DNA of 64,000 nucleotides from contig JAEILZ010000001.1 in NCBI GenBank assembly GCA_018873225.1, positions 5,952,001 to 6,016,000 of the forward strand, read 5' to 3'. The notes under the pieces were generated by a model, which saw only the letters and a program-made list of their open reading frames with translations, ran no database searches and was not told the origin of the DNA. The translations under genes were made by a program, and so were the position numbers. Shown here one piece after another: positions 41,975 to 53,248 of this stretch. The stretch is from [Phialemoniopsis] sp. UDSM-2020. Lineage: Eukaryota; Ascomycota; Sordariomycetes; Thyridiales; Thyridiaceae. Position 1 is the first letter of the stretch, and every line of letters begins with the position of its first letter.

Positions 41975-42728
41975 GGGAGCACGTCAAAGGAATGCTAGCG
42001 GTGTAAAAAGCTTACAGACGATGACCAGGATTTGCGTAAAAGAATAGGAGAGATAACGGTTGAAAATTGATAAATGGTAGTGAGAAACCGATTAGATCGA
42101 TTCTGAATGTGGAAAACTGTGCTCGACTTATTGACGCAACTGTGACCTGACTAGTCTTGATGCCCATTTCTAAAGTGTATGAACATCGTCAAAGTCCTGT
42201 CATCCACACAATCCTTCCAACCCTTGCAACTTAGACTACCACATTCTGCCTGCGGGCAGTCTTCCCCTCACCAGCGTGTTGCATATCGAAATCTCGAACT
42301 ACGCGATGGAGTCTTAGCACGAGACCTAGAGGTGGAATATGCCGGCCTACGTCATTCTGGGCTGTTGTTTAGGGGTGATCCATCCTCTCCTGAGACCTAC
42401 TGAATCAGCCGGTCCGTCGCTAAACGGTCCAGGCCTACGAACCGTGTAGTCCGCTACGCTAGGCAGGTACACAGTATGGAAACCTCTCCGTCACCACTGA
42501 GCCCCGCTGCGCCGAGCGCTAGGCCTAATATGCAATTCAAACATCTCGGGGTCAGCGGCAACATGCGGACCGCAGTGAACGGCTAGGCTAGCAGATTGGT
42601 GTTGAGGATTCGATTTAATGACCTTGAAAGCCTGAAACTCTGAGACATGAGCGGCAACAAAGCAGCCCTTTACTTTCTTAGCCACTGTTAACGACATCAT
42701 CTCAACACACCATCAGTTCGAGTACATC
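41975..42728. promoter_or_regulatory. Aldehyde dehydrogenase promoter with CGGTCCG site
   Basis: CGGTCCG lies at 42410-42416, with a near copy ACGGTCCA about 15 bp downstream. No convincing ORF in the remaining 750 bp. Confidence 0.5.
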
Positions 42729-44599
42729 ATGGCCCCATCTGCAGTCACAGTCGTGGCAGATCAGCTGAAGACAAAGGGCCCAAGTCTGAATTTTGACGAT
42801 GACTTTGTGCAAATCATCGACGGAAAAGCAAGTCCCACCAAAGAAGCGAGGCACGGCATAAATCCAGCGAACTTGGAACCGAAAGCAAATGTGCCACTTG
42901 CAACAAAGCAGGACCTTGACGATGCTGTCGCGAGTGCGAGGGATGCTTTCAAGTCTTGGTCCCAAGTGCCGTATGAGGAGCGGCGCCGTGCCGTTCTGGC
43001 TTATGCGGATGCCGTCGACCAGCATAGGAAGGAGTTCCAGAGTCTTCTCACCTCAGAACAGGGGAAGCCGGCAAGTAAACCCTTTCCATCTAATCTGCTC
43101 GAGGGCTGTCTCGCTAATTGGACATCACCAGATCCCACAAGCGGCTTATGAGACGGACGCGGCCATCGAGTGGATGCGTGGAATGGCCAACATAGAACTC
43201 CCAGAAGATGTGATCGAGGATAACGAAAAACATACCGTGATCACTCGATATGTCCCAATCGGTGTCGTCGGTGCTATAGTCCCGTGGAACTTTCCATTGC
43301 TTCTTGCGACTGGCAAGATTGCTCCTGCGCTACTGACTGGGAACGTCATCATCGTCAAGCCATCGTTAGTAACCAGTTGTCTACTTCCAACAGTTCCAAT
43401 AGTATATGGATTCCGAGGGAAAGCTGCTAACAAGCTTTGTTTAGGCCGTTCACGCCATACTGTGGACTCAAGCTCGTAGAGCTTGCACAGCGTTTCTTCC
43501 CGCCCGGCGTTGTTCAGTCTTTGAGTGGTGATGACAATCTTGGGCCGTGGCTGACCAGTCACCCTGGGATTGACAAGATCAGTTTCACCGGCTCAACCAA
43601 TACCGGAAAGCTCGTCCTTCAAAGTGCAAGCAAAACCCTCAAGCGTGTGACCCTAGAGCTGTAAGTGATGCCAGTCAACCGCCCCCTCGTCATCGGCGTG
43701 TCACTGACGAAAGGTCTTCAAGTGGCGGAAACGATCCGGCTATTATTCTCCCTGATATCGATATCGATAAGGTTTCCCAGCAGGTAAGCCTTAATTATTA
43801 GGAGAGGCGACGTGGCTTACGGAAAGAGAGAACTGACATAAGCTGGCAGGTCGCATTCTATGCATTCTTGAACTCTGGCCAGGTGGGTTTCCCCGTCATC
43901 AAATATCGCACTATTGAGATACTGACACGTTTAATAGATCTGTTTGAACCTCAAGCGCATCTACATCCACAAGTCCATATATGAAGAGTTCAGGGACGCC
44001 GTTGTCAAACATGTTAGGTCCTATGTGGTGGGCGATGGATCTAAGGACGGCACGAGCCACGGCCCACTGCAGAATAGCATGCAGTATGAGCGTGTCAAGA
44101 CATTCTTTGACGACATTGAGAAGCAGGGCTGGAAGGTGGCAACCGGTGGCAAGATTGAGCCATCTTCAGGGTATTTCGTGACACCCACCGTTATCGACAG
44201 GCCCGCGGAAGACTCAAGAATTGTGGTCGAGGAGCCTTTTGGTAAGTATTGACCAGTGGGACCTTGCCGAGGAGTTCTAGGAGATGCTAATGCGGTGGCA
44301 TAGGCCCAATCGTCCCCCTTCTGTCCTGGGAAACAGAAGAGGAGGTCATCGCACGAGCCAACAACACAACCATGGGTCTTGGTGCTTCTGTTTGGAGCAA
44401 CGATATCAAGAGAGCGACGAGGATCGGCAAATCCATACAGGCAGGAAACGTATGGATCAATACGCACTTCGATCTTTCGCCCATGGCCCCGTTCGGCGGG
44501 CACAAGCAAAGCGGCATCGGCACGGAATGGGGATCTAACGGTCTCAAGGGATTTTGTAACGTGCAGACCATATTCTGCAACAAACAGATTGTTCAGTAG
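42729..44599 (+). CDS. NAD(P)-dependent aldehyde dehydrogenase with a GC-AG first intron
   Basis: Seven exons: 42729-43070, 43132-43364, 43445-43660, 43723-43783, 43850-43882, 43938-44241 and 44304-44599, giving 494 aa. Key motifs are [17 protein letters not shown] (cofactor loop), LELGGNDP (general-base Glu, across intron 3), GQICLN (catalytic Cys at the exon 5/6 junction) and EEPFGPIVP (across intron 6). Intron 1 starts GCAAGT. Using it gives EQGKPIPQAAYE with family spacing, whereas a GT four bases on (43075) would delete two residues. The enzyme oxidises an aldehyde to the acid. In the cluster it would act after the alcohol dehydrogenase and before the CoA synthetase. Confidence 0.93.
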
Positions 44600-45241
44600 C
44601 CGTGTAGAGCCGGGCAGATGCCAGCAGCTATCCGTTGTTCCCGATAACAGTACCCGCACATTCAATTTTGGCTTTCAAATTGGACCTTTCAGTAATACTG
44701 CCGATAACCTAAAACAAAGATGCTATCGTGAACATTTTTTACTACTGGATGTTACTAAATCAAGTGACCTGCACCCAGAGGAAAGGGACTCGACGTGCTT
44801 GACACCATTCTGGTCACAATGTACAAGGGCTGCACAGAGCCAAACCCCTCCCTCGTTCTCGTCTCCAGATAGCCGGGGCAGCTTGTTACTTGCACATTGC
44901 ACAGGGACACATGCCTGTCAGATCTCATGTCCAGGATGCCACCATCCATCCCCACTGGCGGCGCTTGTCCTCGACACGCGCAACATGCTAGACAGTTCTC
45001 CGCATTCCTGAACCCGGTCCGCCTCTCGGACCGCGCCGTGCGACACTGACAGCGACACTGTGCTTCCTTCATCATGAGGAGCATCTCATATCTTGACTTT
45101 GGTTTGCGGGGTAACCCAGTCTTAGCTGCACTTCATGGTCTGACAACAACATCAATGTAATCAATCTATTCGCTATCAGCCCAAAGCAACCCCTCATGAC
45201 CCCATCACCAAGAAGTCTGTCGTCCCGCTCGCAGCAAATCG
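44600..45241. promoter_or_regulatory. Convergent spacer with a 7-bp inverted repeat of the cluster heptamer
   Basis: Between the ALDH and ADH stop codons lies a perfect inverted repeat, CGGTCCGCCTCTCGGACCG (45015-45033), with arms of 7 bp and a 5-nt spacer. It is the only paired copy of the heptamer. A regulator site in a convergent 3' region is unexpected. No ORF of note. Confidence 0.55.
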
Positions 45242-46767
45242 TCACCAAACGAGGACTGGCTTGATCGTGGTGCCGCTCTCCATGTCTTCGATCGCTTGCT
45301 GGTACTCCTCCACCTGTTCCACGTCAATTTCACTATTTGTATATCCAATGATTGAGAGGACATAATGATAGCAACTCACCGGATAGAATTTCACCAGCTT
45401 TTCCACGGGGAAGCGCCCCGATTGATACCATCGAATCATTTTGGGTATGTACTGCGCACGCGGATTCAGCTGTACTAGCTCGTAGACGATAGATTACCCA
45501 TATCTTACCTCTTCAGGGTAGACACCGCCTTCCATGCTGCCAAGAAGCATTTTGCCCGTCTACTTGAGATTAGATTCATGTCTACTCAGAATAGCCCCTC
45601 CCCATTGCTCTTGACAGCACTTACCACCATGTAGGGGACGATCTGGATCTGCAATCCGGCGTCCATCGGTGCAACACCGAGCAAGATCATCTTGCCTTGG
45701 TGGGCAGTAAACTCAATCCCTTGCTGGATCAGGGGAACGACACCAGTCGCATCGATGGTGATTGTAGAACCAACACCGTTTGTGATTTTGCGTACCTCGT
45801 CAGTCAAGGAACCGCTCATACTGCTCGTGTCTATGCCGTGAGTGGCGCCAAGGGACTTTGCCAATTTGATGCGACTTGGTACACGATCGATTCCGATGAT
45901 CTGCTTGCAGCCCTGGAGTTTTGCACCCTAAGCAGAATCCAAGCATCAGCACGGCATACAACAGGTATAAGTCACAGAGATGAAAGTACCATGATGGCCG
46001 CGAGTCCGACTCCTCCAAGACCTAGGATCGCAACAGTATCATCAGGCTTTGCACTTGCCAACTCCGTGACAGTACCGGCCCCAGTCTGTAAGTACACCTT
46101 GTTAGCTGCACAACCCACCTAACCGACCACTCCTGTATCGCTACCACGAACCTGGATACCACACCCTAACGGCGCAAGGAGTTTAAGATCCTCCGGGGTC
46201 TTCACCAAGTGATTGACCTTGACCATGGAAGTCTCTTGAACTTTGGTCAACCTCGAGAAGCTTGACTGGCCGAAAAAGGAACCACCGATGCCTTGACTAT
46301 GATCCTTCGGGACAGAAAATGCTGTCTTATCGCCAGTAAAGTTGAGCTCTGAGAACTTGGAACAATACCCAGGAGCACCAAACTGGCAATTGTGGCACTG
46401 TGTGCAGAATGCAAAGGACAAGAGAACGAAGTCTCCGGGTCCAACTTTGCTGACTTTAGAGCCCACTTCCCTGACGATACCGGCACCTGTTCAAAGTTGA
46501 GTATTATTTTTCTAGGGGAGTAAGACTCTGACACTTACCCTCGTGCCCAAGAACACGGGGATATGGTGGTACCGGAAAACCGGGCGTCCCATCTGGAGCG
46601 GTTCCGCATCCCAGGTCCGTATGGCAGATACCAGAGGCGACGATCTCTACGGTGGCTTCGAACTCAGCAGGCTTGCCAATCTTGATGTCTTCGAGAAGCC
46701 ATTGTCTTTTGCCGTCCACTGGGTGGTGCGATACGATGGCCTGGGTAGAATGAAGCTTTGTCGCCAT
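45242..46767 (-). CDS. Zinc-dependent alcohol dehydrogenase (aryl/allylic alcohol DH type, MDR family)
   Basis: Seven exons on the minus strand: 46767-46539, 46486-46152, 46085-45990, 45927-45625, 45559-45509, 45451-45380 and 45313-45242, giving 385 aa. Catalytic zinc ligands are in SGICHTD and GHEGAG (across intron 1). The structural-zinc cysteines are CTQCHNCQFGAPGYC. The NAD loop is GLGGVGLAA, and the acidic residue GID after it favours NAD. The layout (PYPRVLGHEG, FYPVEEYQQAI) resembles benzyl/aryl alcohol and geraniol dehydrogenases. The last acceptor (45313) was chosen because the nearer one gives an immediate stop. It is transcribed divergently from the LDI-domain gene, with three CGG(A/T)CCG sites between them. 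Confidence 0.92.
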
Positions 46768-47320
46768 GGTGTCTGTAATTACTTGCTGTGCGGGATAAGA
46801 AAGTAGACAACCGAGAAGATTGGGAAAGAAAATTCATGAACTGACATTAGTCTATGTGTTACGCACAACCCTCCTTAGATGCTCGAGCTGGGTGGCACCC
46901 CGGCTTCTTTACCATGTCTTGACGGACCGCTGATAATCAAAGTACCTAGGTAGCTACTACAATCATCCCATCACCTCCCGCTCGGTCCGGTCGCCTTTGG
47001 GACCGCCGCTAGTACTGTGATGTGGTTCTAAGTCTCCGTGTCGGACCACTTCAACAAGGACTAGACAATCGTTTCCCTGTTCAGTTCCCCGCCTCCCCGC
47101 CCCCAAGGTCCTCCCACCAAACGAATGCGGAGATACCTGCAAAGTCAATGGGGCGCGGAGGCGGTCCGCACTGGCTTTTTGGTATTGCCCCGGAGGATAT
47201 TTGCACACGCTTCGATAAACCATCTATAACTATATCTTTCGATGTTACGTCCCTCCAATCTTTTTCCAAATAGTGTCATACTTCATTACATGTCATTGAA
47301 CACGGAGACTTATATTGATC
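46768..47320. promoter_or_regulatory. Divergent ADH/LDI promoter with three CGG(A/T)CCG sites
   Basis: CGGACCG at 46923-46929, CGGTCCG at 46983-46989 and CGGTCCG at 47162-47168 lie in the 553 bp between the two start codons. This is the densest divergent promoter of the putative regulon. Confidence 0.6.
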
Positions 47321-49709
47321 ATGTCTTTGACCGTGAGTGAATCTTTCCGGTTGCTCTCCCTTATTATATGCTAATGTTCTTAAACAGCTCACAAAAGCCC
47401 TTCCGGCTACGAATGGCGTTGTCGACGACCAGCCTCTGGCTCTTGCAATGGTCAATGGAAAAGCCGATGCCCACAGCGCGGATGTCGGTGAAGTACTAGG
47501 GACCACCAAGTATCAGAATGAAGCTGTCGGAGACTTCGGCTGGGGCCCGTGGATGATCAAAGACGTCTTGATCCCTCCTAGCGCCGGGCGTGGCCTCATC
47601 AAGAAGTACCATCAGCGCCGTACTCTGTACCAGTACCTGGCCCTTTCCCTTGGGGGACTCTGGACTTTCTACAACGTACAAAGCACTTCCCACCGCGCTG
47701 CTGCTCTCGGCCTGCTCTTTCCCGGAGCTGGATTTACTGCAGTGGCAACCTTCCCGGCTCTTCTGGGCTTTGTCGTCACCGTAGCTCTGCTCCCGGTAAC
47801 AATCTTTGCCTGGTTCGGCATGGGTGGTATTTTCTTCCCTCTTGCCTTGTGGTTTGGCAGCGCAATCTTATCTGGTTTCATGGCTGGCGACAAATTGTTC
47901 GATTGGAGCGCTATTTTCTGGGCCGCCTTTTGCTATGGTGGTGTCATGTGGTTGATGAGCAACGCTCGATCACTAAATGCTGCCGGCTACTCCAAGGCCC
48001 AAGAGAGGAACAAGTACCTCGTCAAAGCCGTGGAACAGCAAATGGAGAATGCCAAGCCCGCGCCGCCTCCTGGATCTCGCGAGCTGTCGTTGGAGACGCT
48101 GCGCCATGTCCAGCACGTCCTTGAGCGTGGTCTCAGCGCCCGTGACGACTTCAGCTACCACGACGTCATTGATCAGTTCCAGACCGGCGCCGTGCGCTAT
48201 CAGCTCTACGGAGTAGTAGACGTACTGAGTCTATACCAGTGTCACTACGCTCCTGGATTCCATGGCTACCTCTCGAAGGCTTCCCAGAATTGCATCGAGA
48301 AAAGTCTGCAGAAGAGCATCATGTCGTGAGCACTCCTTCCCCATACCCTCGCTAAGAGCATATTTCTGACAAGAATTCCAAGTTACTGGAAGTGGGAGTC
48401 GATCTTTGGCAGGTTCACTTTGAGCGACTGGAATCCAATCAAGAAGGATAACATTGTGAGTGATTGTGCCTGCAACAAATACAGTCTTCATTCTCTGACA
48501 GTCTTCAACAGATGGTAACTGGATACTTGAGTTCGGCCATCGGTCTCTACGCTCAGGCTTCAGGTGACAAACAATATGCTGCAAAGGACGCCCTGGAGTT
48601 CGTCATTGATGATGGAAAGCACTACAAGACCAACTATGAGGGACTCGCAGATGCTCTATACGAGAATATGACCGATAATCCCTACTGCCTGTATCCATGC
48701 GAGCCGAATTGGACATACTCTCTCTGCAAGTAAGTCGGACTGCGTTTGAGCAAAATGCTCCGAACTGAATTGACCTGACTGACGCTCTTAACAAAAAGTC
48801 TAACTGGCATGGCTGGTCTCGTCATCTCGGACAGGATCCTCGGACGCGACCTTGGCCAGAAGCTTCGGAACCGCTTCGAGAGATCGCTCGAGGAGGAGTT
48901 CACTGAGTGCGATGGGCGCATCCTGCCAATTCGCAGTGAATTTACTGGCCTTACTGTAAGCCAGACCACGTCACTGAAACCTAGCTTGCCGATCCTAACA
49001 AGATGTTGCTCCTCAGCTCCCCGGACTCTGCGGCACGCTGACCGACTGCATCAACGCCATGCTTCTGACCGCCTATCTTCCCCATCTCGCGCACCGCAAC
49101 TGGGCCATCATCCGCAAGGAGTTCATCACCTACGACAAGAACGGCCAGCTCGGCGTCAAGGGGCTCAAGGGCGCCGACAAGATGGACCCCGGCAACTACC
49201 GAGGCGGCGAGGGGTGTCTTCGGGCTTTTCTGGCCGCGACGGCCGCCGAGTTTGGTGACGAGAAGATTCGCCAGGAGGCCCTGGACCAGCTGGACCACGT
49301 GTACTTCCCCGTCGAGACCACCAAGTCGGGCGCGCACTACAACAAGGGACTGTCGACCACCTCGCAGAACATCGCCCTCATGGCCCGGCTCGTCAAGCAC
49401 CGCGACCTGGCCAACGCCACTCTGCACGGTCCGAGCCAACAAGCCCTGACGGGGCCTCTGCTGGAGGAAGCTCCGTTCCCAGAGGTACTGGTTGCCAAGG
49501 CCTACAGCCACGACGGGAAGAATCTGGACTTGGTGCTCTACAATGGAAACGAGCCTGGAACCTTTGAGCTCGGTTTTGAACGACTTATCCCTAATCAGCG
49601 CTACTCACTAAGCACTGGCGAATACCTCACCGCGGACAGAGCTGGTAAGGCGGCCTACAGGGCCAAGATTAATGGCCGCACCCAAATCGTTCTCTCTCCC
49701 GAAGTTTGA
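47321..49709 (+). CDS. Membrane protein with linalool dehydratase/isomerase (LDI)-like catalytic domain
   Basis: Exons are 47321-47332, 47388-48325, 48383-48455, 48512-48729, 48799-48955 and 49017-49709, giving 696 aa. The first exon is 12 bp (MSLT); an upstream ATG at 47290 is out of phase. Residues about 85-205 contain several hydrophobic segments (membrane anchor), followed by an (alpha/alpha)-barrel-type domain. The block YCLYPCEPNWTYSLCN (C-x3-CEP-x6-CN, split by intron 4) matches the cysteine-rich active-site loop of bacterial linalool dehydratase/isomerase. RYQLYGV and the YWKW segment also fit that fold. Bacterial LDI interconverts myrcene, linalool and geraniol. The substrate here is inferred from the neighbouring ADH, ALDH and CoA-ligase genes. 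Confidence 0.85.
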
Positions 49710-50016
49710 ACTGCTATTCACTCCTTTTCTGTTTATTGTTATCGGATCTCATATTGCATGGATACATTCCGCTATCAAATTGAGGAGGTGATGACACTTT
49801 TGGTGATGACACTTTAGAAACTTGATCATAGAACAGGACTATCTATCCCTATGCTTCTTACAAGCTTGAATAAACTGATTGGCATTGATCTTTATTTTTC
49901 TATTATCTACAAGCTTATTGCGAAAAGGGACATCTCACTATTCCAACCCATGATATTGGCAGGTAGCAGAAGGGACAAGGGGGTAAATTTGTCACACTAG
50001 GTACGACTAGCACAAA
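49710..50016. other. 3' flank with a 15-bp tandem duplication
   Basis: A direct tandem pair GGTGATGACACTTT(T/A) lies at 49787-49801 and 49802-49816. The remainder is AT-rich 3' flank of the LDI-domain gene. Confidence 0.6.
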
Positions 50017-50210
50017 CTATTCTCGACTCAACATCGAAAGCGTCATCTTTCCAGTCATGCTTTTTTAGATCCAATAAATCTCTCCCAGGCCACGAAGGCC
50101 GTAGTGATCACCACCCCACCGACGAGCAGGCCGATCACCTTGGGTGCTTTCCATGGCTCGCTCTGCCCGCGTACTGCATGGCGACAATGCTAGGCCCCTG
50201 TGCTAGAACT
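50017..50210 (-). pseudogene. Decayed MFS transporter fragment (DHA-type, middle of protein)
   Basis: On the minus strand, three adjoining reading frames encode consecutive pieces of a drug:H+ antiporter-type MFS protein. IVAMQYAG is followed after a shift by QSEPWKAPKVIGLLVGG and VVITTAFVAWERF, then after a stop or shift by MTLSMLSRE. The middle of 14-TMS MFS pumps reads LALQYGGQ..PW..P.VIGLLVG..V...F..WE in this order. Only about 55 codons remain, with no start, no flanking helices and at least two frame breaks. It is therefore a relic, perhaps of a transporter that once belonged to the neighbouring cluster. Confidence 0.65.
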
Positions 50211-50521
50211 GTCCCTACTACTTGTGATGACCCGACCGGCGAATTCCTTATCTTCAAGGGTTGTCTCCACTACACCACACTAACCGAGATCTAGCGTGGA
50301 GGTCAAGGTGTGGCTCGGATGACGTGCAATCGGATGCTGTGTTCGGATGATGAGCACTCGGATGCTGTGCACTCGGACGCCGTGCACACGCGCCTCGTTG
50401 ATTCATGCAGCAGGCAGAATAGTTTCAATCGTTGCGATCGAGGAGACAGGAACAATGACCTTGGCAACCGTCCCGTTCTGGAACAAGCCTTGATGTTTGT
50501 GAACAGTAGCTAGATAGATTC
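50211..50521. repeat. Five imperfect 13-15 bp tandem units in an intergenic stretch
   Basis: Units starting TCGGA(T/C)G and ending near GTGCAC run at 50315-50329, 50330-50342, 50343-50357, 50358-50372 and 50373-50387. The rest of the interval shows nothing else. Confidence 0.6.
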
Positions 50522-53248
50522 TCATGGAAACGGCCAAAAAGACGGACCCATCATATTCCTGTTGAGCACGTTTAACGACGGGTCGATTGGGATGTAAAAC
50601 GGTGCTGCTGATTGTGCCGCTCCAGGGCTGGCTTGCATGTGCTGCCCATTTGATAGCATCCCTGGTATGTTTGAATCGGGCGCGATTGGTGAATTCGACC
50701 AGTCATGCCTTAAACTGTCGTCGTTGAGCCAGGAAAGGAAGTCTAGTCCCTCTGACTCGAGATCGACCGACATGTTGCTGTCCGATGTGACTGGGTTCGG
50801 CGGTGCGGGAAAGCTGCCGGAGTTCACTCGCAGCCAGGATTTGTTAGCATTGCTACTACCAGCGTTTCTTCCAGTCCATTCGCGCCAAGCCTGTCTCCCA
50901 CGGATCTCGCGGTCAGGCTTATCCGGCAGAGCTTCGGAGGTTGCGAGATTCTCGGTCGGAGATGACTTTGCAGATGGCGCTTTCAAAACTCGGAGGATGT
51001 AGCACAGGCTGCTCGCAGCTATCTCGCTGCCTCGAGCAAGTTTTCGTAGTATTGCCAGACCGCGGCGTAGGACTTCCTTTGGCACTGCAATGAAGCCAGT
51101 AAGCTTACGCTCTGCAAGGAGCAAAACGTGCAGAGCCATGCTACAATGCAGAGGATCTCGAAATGAGTGCGGGCTTAGAAGAGAGTACATGTCAAGTTCA
51201 GACAAGACAGATATGACTCGTATCGCTGCTTTCACGCACTCCTGGCTCTGCTCCCTAAGGAAATCCTCTTCTTCTTTGCGTATCGACGCTAGCGATTGCT
51301 GCATCGTGACGGCGCAGAGGAGACATGGCCGGGTCAGCATGACTTTTGCTTGGTAATAAGTCATGGCAAGGTGAGCTGTAGGCCGCGTGGAGTAATCCTC
51401 GAGAGCTATAGCGGCTGGCATATCGGCCTTCCACGCCTTTAAGTCGTTGTGCAGGTTTCGAAAGATGTCCGGCCTGATCATTGTGCTGACCTCGTCGGTG
51501 GACGACCGGCAGTAGATCTTTTCGATAATCTTCCCCAAGAGTCGACAAAGCTTAGCCAGAGCCACAATGTTGTCAATGTTCGCAATTCCCAGACTGCTAT
51601 TGTCAAACTGGGGGACCTTTACGGGGAATGGTGTCTCAATCTCGGCATCACTGATGGACAGGGGCTTGCCCATGTCGACACTGAACAGACGTTCTGCAAT
51701 GTAGAGGCTCCACCACAGCCGGGTCCGCATTTCACGGACATGCGTGTGTAAGAACCCATCATCATCCGCATATTGCAAATTCGCAGGCGTACGATGGAGA
51801 CCCTTGTTGACGGCCATTCGGAGGGCCAGTCCCAGCATGTTGTATCCCGTGTCATGATCCGACGTGCTTGGCAAATATATGCCCTGCAAAAGGCATACTT
51901 GCACACTGCTTATAGATGACGACGATATGACGTCTGGAAGGAGCTGACGAGAGAGCTCATAGAACGGCCATCCGGGGCTTTGTGATAGAACAGGGATTGT
52001 CGTCTGAGATAATTGATCGGAAGGAAGCCTATCAAGATCTTGTGCTTGTAGATCATCATCCCCAATCTTGTCAGCTATCTCCGCAAACTGGCTACCAATA
52101 GCGAGGACCATGAGCAGTGTCGAGGTAAACTGGATGCCTCGCCTGGAAGCGGAGTGATCTGATGCACCAAAATCGTGGGTGCCGTCGTAGAACGCAGCGA
52201 GCTTGCGGGAAAATAGCTCTGGGTGTACGCAGAAGTAGTTTGCCTGCCCGTAGCGAAAGAAAGCCATGGAGAGAAAGTCGACAACTGGTCGTGGCGGAAG
52301 CGCCCCGAGAATGCCTGTCCTCCAATCGGAGCCGAATGTTTGAACAGGCGATGTCTGGTGCACTGCACTTGCGCAATGGTCCTAAGAGTCGTTGCATTAG
52401 ATCACCGGAAGTGTACGTATCTTCAGGGGGTTTGATTGCGTAGAAAGTGGGAATAGCAGCATGCATGCATCAACTTACAGCTTCGCAATCATCCTGTACC
52501 TGCATGGTATCGTCTGTCACGGTCAACCGCACAGAATTTACCAATGACCAGTATGAGGATTGGCCTTTGGTATCTTCAAAAAGAAGTCAGCTTGCGTGTT
52601 CTCCGCATGTTGAGGCCAAGGATTACGCACGAGTATCCCAGTCGTGGACCGCGAACACAGAGCGTTTTCTAGTCTGTGCATTTGCCGCAGCTGACGCTTC
52701 ATGAGAGCGTAGGCTCGCGGGTTGCTCACGAGGCACTGGCATTGATCTTTGCGCAGCCAGCACTGAAGCTCTTGGGAGAATTTGGGGCTCATTCCTAACA
52801 TGGAACGTTGAGGGACTGGTGGTTGGATGGGCCCTGCCAGTTTGCTCGAGCTGTGTTGATGCTTCAATGGCGGCTTGATCTGTCGTATCGATAGCCGTCT
52901 CCGGCGTGGACCTCGACGCGGACGTTGAGCCTGCCCTCGCTGGTGACGAAGGGAGCGCGGTGTACTGGCAAGGTCGCCCAGCACTACGACAGCGTTGACA
53001 AGGGACGACCCCATCGCATCGCAGCTTTGATTTCTTGCAAAACTCGCAACTATTTCCATGGTATGAGCTGATGTCTCGACCCAGACTGTAATGTATGAAG
53101 GAGCCTACGCATTTCTCACACGCTTCCTCTGCTGGTCAGGGACCGGCGTCCTTCTTGGCCGCCTGCCACGTGCGCCTCCAGGCCGCGCGCGCATCGGTTG
53201 GATCGCGTGGGAGGTGTCAGGTGGCACCTCGTCGCTGAGGGATGCCAT
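50522..53248 (-). CDS. Zn2Cys6 transcription factor
   Basis: Exons on the minus strand are 53248-53109, 53049-52631, 52513-52479 and 52354-50522, giving 808 aa. Intron 1 splits the zinc cluster entry: RKRVRNA joins CEFCKKSKLRC, giving C-x2-C-x6-C-x5-C-x2-C-x6-C. A Ser/Thr-rich linker of about 110 residues follows, then a large last exon with the fungal-specific TF domain (LPPRPVVDFLSMAFFRYGQANYF; RTRLWWSLYIAERLFS). Exon 3 is only 35 bp and its edges are the least certain. The frame running through 52538-53059 in the other phase is a shadow without the Cys pattern. It lies 0.8 kb from the LDI-domain gene but lacks the CGG(A/T)CCG word upstream, so membership in that regulon is open. Confidence 0.83.

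Noticed and set aside
52538..53059. 173-codon minus-strand ORF overlapping the start of the second Zn2Cys6 gene
   Set aside because: The Cys pattern of the zinc cluster lies in a different frame; this ORF is a shadow.
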